From JBOHSA01 sp050732995 (GTDB lineage: Bacteria; Gemmatimonadota; Gemmatimonadetes; Gemmatimonadales; GWC2-71-9), in assembly GCA_050732995.1 (NCBI GenBank), contig JBOHSA010000074.1:1-20714 (forward strand): a stretch of DNA of 20,714 nucleotides, read 5' to 3'. Shown piece after piece: positions 13,372-20,692 of this stretch (positions are counted from its first letter, which is position 1; the number at the start of each line of letters is the position of its first letter). The notes beneath the pieces are model-generated. The model was not told where the DNA came from and ran no database searches. It saw only the letters and a program-made list of their open reading frames with translations. Made by a program: the position numbers and the translations under genes.

Positions 13372-15264
13372 TCATGCGTCCAGCTCCACCATCCCCTGTT
13401 CCAGCCACTGGTGCTCCCCCTTGAGCACCTCCTGCGCGACCCGGTAGGTGGAGCTGTCGTCGGGCCCCCACAGCTCACGGAATTTCGCGTGGACCCGGCC
13501 ATGTGCCTGGCGGCAGAACGTGTCGGCGAGGCGGACGGCGCGGGCGCCCCGGGTACGGTCCTGGCGGACGAGCAGCTGCGCGCGGGTGCAGGCCGCGGCC
13601 ATCGCGAACAGCTCGCCCCCCACGTCCACCAGCCGGAACAGCACCGCCTGGCGGAGCTCGAGCTTGGGCCCGAAGCGCAGCATCGCATGGAACACGCCGC
13701 GGGCGAGACGCCGCGCGCCGCGCTCCACGAACCGCAGGTGCGGGGCCAGCGCGCCGAACTCGCCGTACTTCGGCCAGAAGCTCCAGCCCAGCCAGCGTGA
13801 CGGATACCACCAGCCGTAGAACAGCGCCGAGCGGACCAGGCCCGCGAGCCGCTGGCCCAGGGCCTTGCCGGGGAGCACCACGTCGCCCGCGACCTGGAGA
13901 TGCTTGTCCACCGCCTCGCGGGCGATGAACAGGTGCATGATTTCGCTCGACCCCTCGAAGATCAAATTGATCCGGAAGTCGCGCATGATCCGCTCGACCG
14001 GGACCGGTTTCTCGCCGCGCGCGCGCAGCGAGTCGGCGGTCTCGTAGCCGCGGCCGCCGCGGATCTGCACCGTGTCGTCGATGATGCGCCAGCCCGCCTC
14101 GGAGTTGTACAGCTTCGCCATCGCGGCCTCGAGCCGGATGTCGTAGCCGCCCCGGTCCGCCATCAGGCCGCACAGCTCCGCCACCGCCTCCATGGCGAAC
14201 GTGTTCGCCGCCATCGCGCCGATCTTCTGGGCGATCGCGTCGTGTTGGCCGATCGGGCGACCCCACTGCACGCGCTCGTTGGCCCACTCGCGCACGATCG
14301 CGAGACAGCGCTTCCCGACGGCGACCGAGGAGATCGGTAGGGTGAGGCGCCCGGTGTTCAGGGTGATCAGACCGAGCTTGAGCCCCTTGCCCTCCTCCCA
14401 GAGCAGGTTCTCCTTCGGGACCCGCACATTGGTGAATCGCATCACCCCGTTGTAGATCGCCTTGAGCCCCATGAAGTGGCAGCGGTGCGTCACCTCGACG
14501 CCGGGCCAGCCGGTTTCGACGATAAACGCCGTGATCTGCCGCTTCTCCCGGCCGGCGACGACCTTCGAGGGGGTGCGCGCGATGACGATCAGGAGCTCGG
14601 CCTTGGTGCCGTTGGTGCACCAGAGCTTTTCGCCGTTCAGAATCCACGCCTGGCCGTCCTCGCTCGGCACGGCGGTCGTCTCCATCGCCGCGGGGTCCGA
14701 GCCGACGCTCGGCTCCGTGAGGGCGAACGCGGAGATCGCGCCCTGGGCCAGGCGGGGGAAGTACCGCTGCTTCTGGGCCTCGGTCCCGAACATCTTGAGG
14801 GGCCCGGGCACGCCGATCGACTGGTGCGCGGACAGCAGGGCGGTGACGGAGCCGTCGACGGAAGAGACGAGCTCAATGGCCTTCATATAGGACAGCTGCG
14901 ACAGGCCGAGGCCGCCGTAGTCGCGCGGGATCTTGATGCCGAACGCGCCGAGGCGCCGCAGGCCCTGGACGACCTCGTCCGGGATTTCGCCCTCGCGATC
15001 GATCCGGTCGCCATCGACGGTGTCGCGCAGGAGCCGGGTCAGCCCGTCGAGGAACGGCTGGGCGCGCGCGACCTCCTCAGGAGGCGGCTGGGGGTAGGGG
15101 TGGATGAGATCCAGCCGCAGGCGACCGAGGAACAGCTCGCGGACGAAGCTCGGGGCGGCCCATTCCTTTTCGCGCGCGGCCTCGGCGACCTCGCGGGCCT
15201 CGTCGGCCGTGACCTTCCGCTCCCGGGGGGGAGGGAAGGGGGGGGGGGCGATGGTGGTAGCCAT
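13372..15264 (-). CDS. Acyl-CoA dehydrogenase, long (ACAD9/VLCAD-like) form
   Basis: A 630-residue FAD enzyme, longer than ordinary acyl-CoA dehydrogenases (about 380-400) and matching the VLCAD/ACAD9-type layout with an extra C-terminal helical domain. Core motifs: RDYGGLGLS (114-122), FALTEPSVGSD (180-190, FAD/substrate loop), WCTNGT (215-220), QWGRPIGQHDAIAQKIG (333-349), IRGGRGY (401-407), and IFEGSSEIMHLFIARE (435-450), whose Glu437 occupies the place of the catalytic base of medium-chain enzymes. Residues about 460-630 form the extension, which in the family mediates membrane association or dimer packing. It oxidises fatty acyl-CoA at the alpha-beta bond in beta-oxidation. The N-terminus is Pro-rich (APPPFPPPRER), encoded by a C-tract. 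It lies 9 bases after the zinc-ribbon gene, whose end holds its AGGAGG. Confidence 0.93.
   Translation of the reverse strand: MATTIAPPPFPPPRERKVTADEAREVAEAAREKEWAAPSFVRELFLGRLRLDLIHPYPQPPPEEVARAQPFLDGLTRLLRDTVDGDRIDREGEIPDEVVQGLRRLGAFGIKIPRDYGGLGLSQLSYMKAIELVSSVDGSVTALLSAHQSIGVPGPLKMFGTEAQKQRYFPRLAQGAISAFALTEPSVGSDPAAMETTAVPSEDGQAWILNGEKLWCTNGTKAELLIVIARTPSKVVAGREKRQITAFIVETGWPGVEVTHRCHFMGLKAIYNGVMRFTNVRVPKENLLWEEGKGLKLGLITLNTGRLTLPISSVAVGKRCLAIVREWANERVQWGRPIGQHDAIAQKIGAMAANTFAMEAVAELCGLMADRGGYDIRLEAAMAKLYNSEAGWRIIDDTVQIRGGRGYETADSLRARGEKPVPVERIMRDFRINLIFEGSSEIMHLFIAREAVDKHLQVAGDVVLPGKALGQRLAGLVRSALFYGWWYPSRWLGWSFWPKYGEFGALAPHLRFVERGARRLARGVFHAMLRFGPKLELRQAVLFRLVDVGGELFAMAAACTRAQLLVRQDRTRGARAVRLADTFCRQAHGRVHAKFRELWGPDDSSTYRVAQEVLKGEHQWLEQGMVELDA
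15225..15248 (+). repeat. G-rich purine tract in the acyl-CoA dehydrogenase N-terminus
   Basis: On the plus strand this is a pure purine run: seven G, AGGGAA pattern, then eleven G (15238-15248). It encodes, on the minus strand, the Pro-rich N-terminus of the acyl-CoA dehydrogenase. Slippage here would shift the frame within the first 15 codons. Confidence 0.8.
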
Positions 15265-15273
15265 GCCGGGAAT

Positions 15274-15834
15274 CTAGCCTCCTGCGCGCGCCGGGAGCAG
15301 CCTCGGCCTGAGATACAGGGCGGCGAGGCCCACATCGAGCAGCTTCTCGCGTTTGGTGGCGTCGCGGTAGAACGTCACGTGCCGCTTGGCGGACAGCACG
15401 ATGCCGACGGCGGCCGCCGCGACGATGGCGACGATCATCAGAACCAGGACCAGGACCGCCTGCAGGTCGCTCGCCGGCGCCTCGGGCGTGCCCGACGGCA
15501 GCACGAGGAACACCAGGGCCATGAGGCCCACCCAGACCGCCACTGCGGCCAGCAGCGCGCCCAGATTCTGCAGCAGGTGCGCCGGTCGCTCCACGAAGAC
15601 GATCTTCGTGCCTTTCTCATCGCCGACGTCGTATTTCTCGGAGATGCGCAGCACCTGCTGACGCAGGAGAAAGATGTCGCGGTCGAACACGGGGTCGGCC
15701 TGGGCCCGCGCCGCCACCGGCGTACCGGCGACGCGGTTCTCCCGCCCGCATTGGGGGCACTTCACCAGCCGGCCGGCGTACTCGTCCTTCAGCTCGTAAG
15801 ACGTGCCGCACTGACACGTGACGCGAATGGACAT
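15274..15834 (-). CDS. Zinc-ribbon membrane protein, possible tubby/LURP-one-like domain
   Basis: A 186-residue protein. It opens with a zinc ribbon, CQCGTSYELKDEYAGRLVKC then PQCG (residues 7-30: paired Cys at each end). A segment FLLRQQVLRISEKYDVGDEKG with IVFVERP (about 54-82) recalls the first strands of LURP-one/tubby C-like (scramblase-related) domains. Two strongly hydrophobic helices follow (about 90-110 and 122-148), then a return strand RHVTFYRDATKREKLLDV. So a soluble scramblase-like sheet seems to be interrupted by two membrane helices; the usual second half of the domain is missing or very short. The start has GGAGGG five bases upstream. It is followed 9 bases later by the acyl-CoA dehydrogenase. 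The domain assignment is from pattern memory and tentative; membrane location and zinc ribbon are clear. Confidence 0.75.
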   Translation of the reverse strand: MSIRVTCQCGTSYELKDEYAGRLVKCPQCGRENRVAGTPVAARAQADPVFDRDIFLLRQQVLRISEKYDVGDEKGTKIVFVERPAHLLQNLGALLAAVAVWVGLMALVFLVLPSGTPEAPASDLQAVLVLVLMIVAIVAAAAVGIVLSAKRHVTFYRDATKREKLLDVGLAALYLRPRLLPARAGG

Positions 15835-15959
15835 GAGGACCCTCCGCACGAGTGATCGGGGACGCCGGGGTAACGATATGTAACGCGGCGGGGCGGGGCC
15901 AGCGCTTGACACCGCGAGCCCGGCGAGGAGATTCGCTTCCCCTCCTCCCGGAGTCGCCG
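15835..15959. promoter_or_regulatory. Divergent control region, zinc-ribbon gene and PIG-L operon
   Basis: TTGACA at 15906-15911 is a perfect -35 match on the plus strand, but no good -10 follows at 16-18 bp. GTAACG occurs twice with a 10-bp offset (15870-15875 and 15880-15885) around ATAT; on the minus strand this gives TTACATATCGTTAC, a plausible -10 region for the zinc-ribbon gene. GGAGGG (minus) and CGGAG (plus, about 15949-15953) are ribosome binding sites for the flanking genes. Confidence 0.35.
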
Positions 15960-16076
15960 ATGCGTCACCACTGGCTGGGCCTGGGCTTCTTCGTCGCCGC
16001 GGTATCGCTCGAGGCCCAGGGCCCGCAGCGCGTTCGGTTCGTGATGAAGGGTGGCACCGTGTATCTTTCCAACTAG
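15960..16076 (+). CDS. Small secreted-type peptide coupled to the PIG-L gene
   Basis: A 38-residue reading frame with ATG at 15960, CGGAG about six bases upstream, and a signal-peptide-like sequence MRHHWLGLGFFVAAVSLEA followed by QGPQRVRFVMKGGTVYLSN (split here at the likely cleavage after A19). Its stop TAG (16074-16076) shares one base with the GTG of the PIG-L gene, which has no good ribosome binding site of its own, so this frame may provide translational coupling. The tail VMKGGTVY faintly recalls the first strand of amidohydrolases, so it might be a remnant. It could also be a chance frame. Confidence 0.45.
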   Translation: MRHHWLGLGFFVAAVSLEAQGPQRVRFVMKGGTVYLSN

Positions 16077-18601
16077 TGCGGCGCGCGCTCCTCGGTCTCT
16101 TCCTTTCTCTAGGCGCCGTCGGAACCGGCTCCGGGCAGCTCGCCCCGCCCGGGACCGGCGGCGTCGCGGCGCTGGCGGGGGCCCTCGAGCAGCTGGGTGC
16201 GAACAAGCGCGTGCTCGTGATCGGGGCCCATCCCGACGACGAAGACACGCAGCTCCTAGCGCTGCTCTCGCGCGGGATGGGAGCGCAGGCCGCCTACCTG
16301 TCGCTCACGCGCGGGGAGGGTGGGCAGAACCTGATCGGGCCGGAGCTCGGCCCCGGCCTTGGTCTCATTCGGACCGAAGAGCTGCTCGCCGCCCGCCAGC
16401 TCGACGGCGCGCGCCAGTACTTCACGCGCGCGTACGATTTCGGGTTCTCCAAGTCCGCCGAGGAGACCTTCCGGTTCTGGCCCCGGGACTCCCTGCTGCG
16501 CGACGTGCTGGAGGTCGTCCGGCGGTTCCGGCCCCAGATCCTCGTTTCGATCTTCTCGGGTACCCCGCGCGACGGTCACGGGCAGCACCAGGTCGCCGGC
16601 CTGCTCGCCGCCGAGGCGTTCCGGCTCCTGCGCGACTCCACCTGGGGCCCAGTCAAGCTGTATCGCCGGTCCTTCGACACCGCCGGCGCGACGTTGTCGA
16701 TCCCCGTCGGCGGGTTGGATCCGGTGCTCGGCCAATCCTACCATCAGCTCGCCATGGCGGGCCGCAGCCGCCACCGCTCGCAGGACATGGGCGCGCTGCA
16801 ACGGCCCGGTCCGGCCGCGATCCACCTCGCGCTGCTCGAGACGCGCCCGGGCGGGGAAGCGAGGGGAGAGGGGGGGGGGGGGGGCGGGTTCTGGTCCGGC
16901 GTGGACACGGTGCTCGCGGGCCGGGCGCGCTACGCGGCTGTGATCGACACGGCGCGCGTCCGGCTCAACCCGTGGGCCCCGGCGGCCATCGTGCCCTACC
17001 TCGCGCGCGCGGCGGCGGAGCTGGGGGGGGCTGGCGGGGGAGGAGGGGGGGGCCCCGCGGATGGTGAGCAGCGGGCCATTCTCGAGAGCGCGCTCGCCGC
17101 CGCTGCGGGCGTCGCAATCGACGGCATGTCGGACGACGCCATCATCACCGGCGGCCAGCGGCTTCAGGTGGAGGTCGGCGTGTGGAACGCCGGCCCGACC
17201 GAGATCCGGCTCGACGGGGTGGAGATCACCGTGCCCGCCGGCTGGAGCGTAGAGCGGCTGGACCCGCTCGCGTCCCCGGTGGCCCCCGGGACGGTCGCGA
17301 CCCGGCGCTTCGTCGTCGCGGTCGCCCCCGACGCCCCGCGCACGGTGCCGTACTTCTTGCGGCGGCCGCTCGCGGGGAGAGGCGGGCTGTACGACTGGAC
17401 GGGCGTGCCGCCGGAGTGGCGCGGTCTGCCGTTCGAGCCCCCGCCGCTCGAGGCGCGAGCCAAGGTCACGATCGCCGGCCAGCCCGTCACGCTCACCCGC
17501 GAGGTCGTGTACCGCTACCGCCATCAGGCCATCGGCGAGATCCGGCGGCCGCTGTTCGTCACGCGCCAGTTCGACCTCGCCGTCGCCCCCGAGCTGCTCG
17601 TATGGCCGACCGAGGCACCGGCCCCCGACGCCCGGCGCTTCGTGGTCACGGTCACCAACCGCGTGCGCGGGCCCGCGACCGGCCGGGTCGGGTTCACCCC
17701 GCCGGCCGGCTGGAGCCCGGTGTCGGCGGAGAGCCTCGCGTTCCGGCGGGAGGACGAAACGCGGAGCTTCACGGTCACCCTGGCGCCCCCTTCCCGCACT
17801 CGGTTACGGCCCGGTACGTACGAGCTGCGGGCGGCGGCCGTGGGATCGGACGGCCGGAAGAGCGAGGGGGCGCTCGTCGTGATCGACTACCCGCACATCC
17901 GGCCCCGGCCCATGGCCCGAGCGTCGGCCGCGGAGATCCGGGCCGCGCGCATCGCGCTGCCTCCGCTCAGCCGCGTAGGCTACCTGCGCGGTGCCTCGGA
18001 CCGGGTGCCCGAGGAGCTGCGCGCGGTCGGCGTACCGGTCGCGATCCTCGAGCCCGACACGCTCGCCCGCGGCGATCTCTCGCGCTATGACGCCATCGTC
18101 GTCGGGAGCCGCGCGTACGAGACCGATTCCGCGCTCATGGCCCACAACACTCGGCTGCTCGACTACGCGCGGGCCGGTGGCCTCCTCATCGTGCAGTACC
18201 AGCAGTACGCGTTCGTGGAGGGGGGGTTCGCGCCGTACCGGCTCACGATCGCTCGGCCACACGACCGCGTGACGGACGAGGCCGCGCCGGTCGCCCTGCT
18301 CGATTCGACCCATGCCGTCTTTCACGCGCCCAACGAGATCGGCGTCGAGGACTGGCAGGGGTGGGTGCAGGAGCGGGGGCTCTACTTCGCGCGCGAGTGG
18401 GACCCGGCCTACACGCCGCTCGTCGAGACCCACGACCCCGGCGGGCCCCCGCTCGCGGGCGGCCTGCTCGTGGCCCCGCTCGGCCGCGGCACCTACGTGT
18501 ACACGGGGCTGAGCTTCTTCCGGCAGCTGCCGGCGGGAGTGCCGGGGGCGTACCGGCTGTTCGCGAACCTCTTGGGGTTGCGGCGGACGAATGTGCCCTA
18601 G
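16076..18601 (+). CDS. PIG-L/LmbE-family deacetylase, large exported form
   Basis: An 841-residue protein. Residues 1-20 are a signal peptide. The PIG-L deacetylase domain (about 44-300) has the zinc motif AHPDDED (51-57) and the downstream partner DGHGQHQVAG (166-175, His168/His171). The family removes acetyl groups from N-acetylglucosaminyl compounds using zinc. Residues about 350-600 are beta-rich with two Ig/NEW3-like segments (ITVPAGWSVERLDPLA; FTPPAGWSPVS). Residues about 625-841 resemble a glutamine-amidotransferase/ThuA-like fold (YDAIVVGSRAYE, GGLLIVQYQQ, GRGTYVYTGLSFFRQL). This large form is common in Gemmatimonadota-like genomes; the substrate is unknown. Two glycine stretches are encoded by long G-tracts (G15 at 16870; 17023-17052). 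It begins with GTG overlapping the stop of a 38-residue frame. The ABC importer genes follow on the same strand. Confidence 0.9.
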   Translation: MRRALLGLFLSLGAVGTGSGQLAPPGTGGVAALAGALEQLGANKRVLVIGAHPDDEDTQLLALLSRGMGAQAAYLSLTRGEGGQNLIGPELGPGLGLIRTEELLAARQLDGARQYFTRAYDFGFSKSAEETFRFWPRDSLLRDVLEVVRRFRPQILVSIFSGTPRDGHGQHQVAGLLAAEAFRLLRDSTWGPVKLYRRSFDTAGATLSIPVGGLDPVLGQSYHQLAMAGRSRHRSQDMGALQRPGPAAIHLALLETRPGGEARGEGGGGGGFWSGVDTVLAGRARYAAVIDTARVRLNPWAPAAIVPYLARAAAELGGAGGGGGGGPADGEQRAILESALAAAAGVAIDGMSDDAIITGGQRLQVEVGVWNAGPTEIRLDGVEITVPAGWSVERLDPLASPVAPGTVATRRFVVAVAPDAPRTVPYFLRRPLAGRGGLYDWTGVPPEWRGLPFEPPPLEARAKVTIAGQPVTLTREVVYRYRHQAIGEIRRPLFVTRQFDLAVAPELLVWPTEAPAPDARRFVVTVTNRVRGPATGRVGFTPPAGWSPVSAESLAFRREDETRSFTVTLAPPSRTRLRPGTYELRAAAVGSDGRKSEGALVVIDYPHIRPRPMARASAAEIRAARIALPPLSRVGYLRGASDRVPEELRAVGVPVAILEPDTLARGDLSRYDAIVVGSRAYETDSALMAHNTRLLDYARAGGLLIVQYQQYAFVEGGFAPYRLTIARPHDRVTDEAAPVALLDSTHAVFHAPNEIGVEDWQGWVQERGLYFAREWDPAYTPLVETHDPGGPPLAGGLLVAPLGRGTYVYTGLSFFRQLPAGVPGAYRLFANLLGLRRTNVP
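16870..16884 (+). repeat. Run of 15 G inside the PIG-L gene
   Basis: Fifteen consecutive G preceded by GAGGGGAGA, in frame as a Glu followed by six Gly, between the deacetylase core strands. A change of one base would frameshift the protein at about residue 265. This is either a slippage-prone (phase-variable) site or a sequencing uncertainty. Confidence 0.9.
17023..17052 (+). repeat. Second G-rich tract inside the PIG-L gene
   Basis: G8 (17023-17030), then CTGGC, G5, AGGA and G8 (17045-17052), encoding a Gly-rich linker after AAELGGAG. Four G-runs within 30 bases could form a G-quadruplex. Confidence 0.8.
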
Positions 18602-18610
18602 GCCCAAGGC

Positions 18611-18683
18611 GGAACGCGGAACGCGGAACGCGGAACCGATGGACGGACATCTGTTCCGCGTTCCCACTTCCGCGTTTCGCGTT
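18611..18683. repeat. Inverted pair of heptamer (GGAACGC) arrays
   Basis: The left arm is three perfect GGAACGC heptamers plus GGAAC (18611-18636). After 16 bases the right arm holds four heptamers in inverse orientation, GTTCCGC, GTTCCCA, CTTCCGC, GTTTCGC, then GTT (18653-18683). The arms can pair into a long imperfect hairpin. The element sits exactly at the junction between the PIG-L stop (18601) and the binding-protein signal peptide, and its loop contains the ATG I chose for the latter. Such short-unit palindromes behave like dispersed extragenic repeats; other copies cannot be seen in this window. Confidence 0.8.
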
Positions 18684-19715
18684 GGCTGCGCGGTGTGGCT
18701 TGCCCTCGGCTCCGTAGCCTGTCGCGGTGACGGACGCACGCCGCTCGTGATCTACAGCCCCCACGGCCGACACCTCCTCACGCTGTTCGAGCAGCGCTTC
18801 GAGGCGGCGCGTCCGGACGTGGACGTGCGCTGGCTCGACATGGGGACCCAGGAGATCTACGACCGCCTGCGCTCCGAGCGCGCGAACCCGCAGGCGGACC
18901 TCTGGTTCGGCGGCTCGTCGCAGGTATTCGCGCTCGGCGTCCGCGACTCGCTGCTCGAGCCGTACCGGCCGTCTTGGGCGGAGGCCGTCGCCCCGCGGGA
19001 CCGGGGCCCGGGCGACCTGTACGTCGCGGTCTACGAGACGCCCGTCGTGCTGGTCTACGCGCGGGCCGCGGTCCCGGCGGCCGAGGCCCCCCAGGACTGG
19101 GACGACCTGCTCGCGCCGCGCTGGACGGGCAAGGTCTTGATCCGCGACCCGCTGGCGAGCGGGACGATGCGCGCCGCCTGGGGCATGATCATCGCCCGCG
19201 GGCTCCGGGAGACCGGGGACACCGCCGCGGGGTTCGCGTGGCTCCGCCGGTTGGACGGGCAAACGAAGGAGTACATCCAGAACGCGGCGCTGCTCGACGA
19301 CAAGATCGTGCGCCAGGAGGGGCTCGTCACGATCTGGGACCTCCCGGACATCCTGATCAGCATCCAGATGGGCCTGCCGCTCGGCTGGACGTTCCCCAAG
19401 AGCGGCACGCCGGTAATCTCGGACCCGATCGGTGTGGTGCGTGGGGCGCGTCACCGCGACGCGGCCCGCGCTTTCCTCGAGTTCATCGGCACCAAGGAGG
19501 CGCAGCTGCTCGCCGCGCGCGAAGTGTTCCGCCTGCCGGCGCGCCAGGACCTCCCCGAAGACTCGCTGCCCGACTGGGTGCGCGAGGTGCGCCGGCGCAT
19601 GGTCGTCGCGGACATGGACTGGACGCTCGTGAGCGCGCGCGGGGCGGACTGGATGCGGTACTGGGACCAGCACGTTCGGGGGAAGGGGAAAGGGGCGGGG
19701 GGGACCGGTCGGTGA
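18639..19715 (+). CDS. ABC transporter substrate-binding lipoprotein, iron(III)-type family
   Basis: A 358-residue periplasmic-binding protein of the family that holds Fe(III), phosphonate and polyamine binders. After the signal sequence (AVWLALGSVAC, probable lipobox) come LVIYSPHGRHLLTLFEQRFEA, the classic first strand and helix, then GSSQVFALG, YETPVVLVYAR, PQDWDDLLAPRWTGKV, DPLASGTM and PKSGTPVISDPIGVVRGA, all standard in the group. The substrate is undetermined; I do not see the paired Tyr motif of ferric-binding proteins. The start is uncertain: ATG at 18591 overlaps the PIG-L end but would add a long N-terminus made of heptamer repeat; ATG at 18639 gives a normal signal peptide, though it has no strong ribosome binding site. 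The C-terminus ends in a G-tract-encoded tail (GKGKGAGGTGR). Its stop overlaps the ATPase start. Confidence 0.88.
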   Translation: MDGHLFRVPTSAFRVGCAVWLALGSVACRGDGRTPLVIYSPHGRHLLTLFEQRFEAARPDVDVRWLDMGTQEIYDRLRSERANPQADLWFGGSSQVFALGVRDSLLEPYRPSWAEAVAPRDRGPGDLYVAVYETPVVLVYARAAVPAAEAPQDWDDLLAPRWTGKVLIRDPLASGTMRAAWGMIIARGLRETGDTAAGFAWLRRLDGQTKEYIQNAALLDDKIVRQEGLVTIWDLPDILISIQMGLPLGWTFPKSGTPVISDPIGVVRGARHRDAARAFLEFIGTKEAQLLAAREVFRLPARQDLPEDSLPDWVREVRRRMVVADMDWTLVSARGADWMRYWDQHVRGKGKGAGGTGR

Positions 19716-20692
19716 CCGGGTATGTCACGCTCCACGACCTGACCAAGCGATTCGAAGCCACCGTCGCCGTGGACCGGGTCTCGCTCGAGATCCCGCAGGG
19801 CGAGATCCTGGCGCTGCTCGGCCCCTCCGGCAGCGGCAAGACCACGCTGCTTCGCCTGCTGGCCGGATTCGAGGCCCCGGACGCGGGACGGATCGTCGTG
19901 GATCGGGAGGACGTGACGACCGTCCCGCCCGCGCGGCGCCGGTTCGGGATGGTCTTCCAACACTACGCCCTGTTTCCTCACCTCGACGTGGGGCGCAACG
20001 TGGCGTTCGGACTCGCGGGAACGCGGGGCCCGGGCGGCGTGGATCGCAAGGTGGCGGAGGTCCTCGAACTCGTCGATCTCGCGGGGTTCGAGCGGCGCCG
20101 GGTGCACGAGCTGTCGGGGGGCCAGCAGCAGCGGGTGGCGCTCGCGCGCGCGCTCGCGCCCGAGCCGCGCGTGCTCATGCTGGACGAGCCGCTCTCGAAC
20201 CTCGATCCCACCCTGCGCGAGCGCACGCGGCGCGAGCTGCGCGGGCTCATCCAGCGCGTCGGGATCACGACGGTGTTCGTGACTCACGAGCAGGAGGAGG
20301 CGTTCGATCTGGGCGACCGCATCGCGGTGCTGAACGCGGGTCGGCTCGAGCAAGTGGGCGCGCCCGAGGAGCTGTACGAGCGGCCCGCGAGCCTGTTCGT
20401 CGCCCAGTTCGTGGGGCGGGCCAACGTGTTTCGCGGCCCGGCGGCGCGCGCCCTCGGCGCGGCGGACGGGCAGGTGATCGTCGTGCGCCCCGAGGCCCTG
20501 CGGTTCAGCGCGACCGGCCCGCTGGCCGGCGTCGTGCGGGAGCGGCGCTATACGGGCGCGGCCGCATTCTTCCTCATCGAAGGCGCAACCGGCGAACGGT
20601 TCGAGGTGCTCGCCGAGCCCGAGGCCGCGCGCCTCGGTGATCGCGTCCGCGTCACGGCGGCCAAGACCGTCTGCCTGGCCGACCCGGCGTGA
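19712..20692 (+). CDS. ABC transporter ATPase (FbpC/PotA type)
   Basis: A 326-residue import ATPase: Walker A GPSGSGKT (37-44), Q-loop VFQHY (81-85), signature LSGGQQQ (134-140), Walker B VLMLDEP (154-160), D-loop SNLD (162-165) and switch His192 (VTHEQEEAF). Residues about 235-326 form an OB-like regulatory domain (VGRANVFRG, IVVRPEALRFS, RERRYTGAAAFFLIEG) as in iron, polyamine and sugar importers of the TOBE group. It powers uptake for the neighbouring binding protein. It starts with GTG in a GTGA overlap with the binding-protein stop, a sign of translational coupling, and its own stop lies in another GTGA at 20689-20692 that probably begins the next gene. Confidence 0.93.
   Translation: MTGYVTLHDLTKRFEATVAVDRVSLEIPQGEILALLGPSGSGKTTLLRLLAGFEAPDAGRIVVDREDVTTVPPARRRFGMVFQHYALFPHLDVGRNVAFGLAGTRGPGGVDRKVAEVLELVDLAGFERRRVHELSGGQQQRVALARALAPEPRVLMLDEPLSNLDPTLRERTRRELRGLIQRVGITTVFVTHEQEEAFDLGDRIAVLNAGRLEQVGAPEELYERPASLFVAQFVGRANVFRGPAARALGAADGQVIVVRPEALRFSATGPLAGVVRERRYTGAAAFFLIEGATGERFEVLAEPEAARLGDRVRVTAAKTVCLADPA

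Noticed and set aside
15274..15310. Frameshift at the end of the zinc-ribbon protein
   Set aside because: The other frames give no recognisable continuation, and the stop overlaps a good ribosome binding site for the next gene, so the short end looks genuine.
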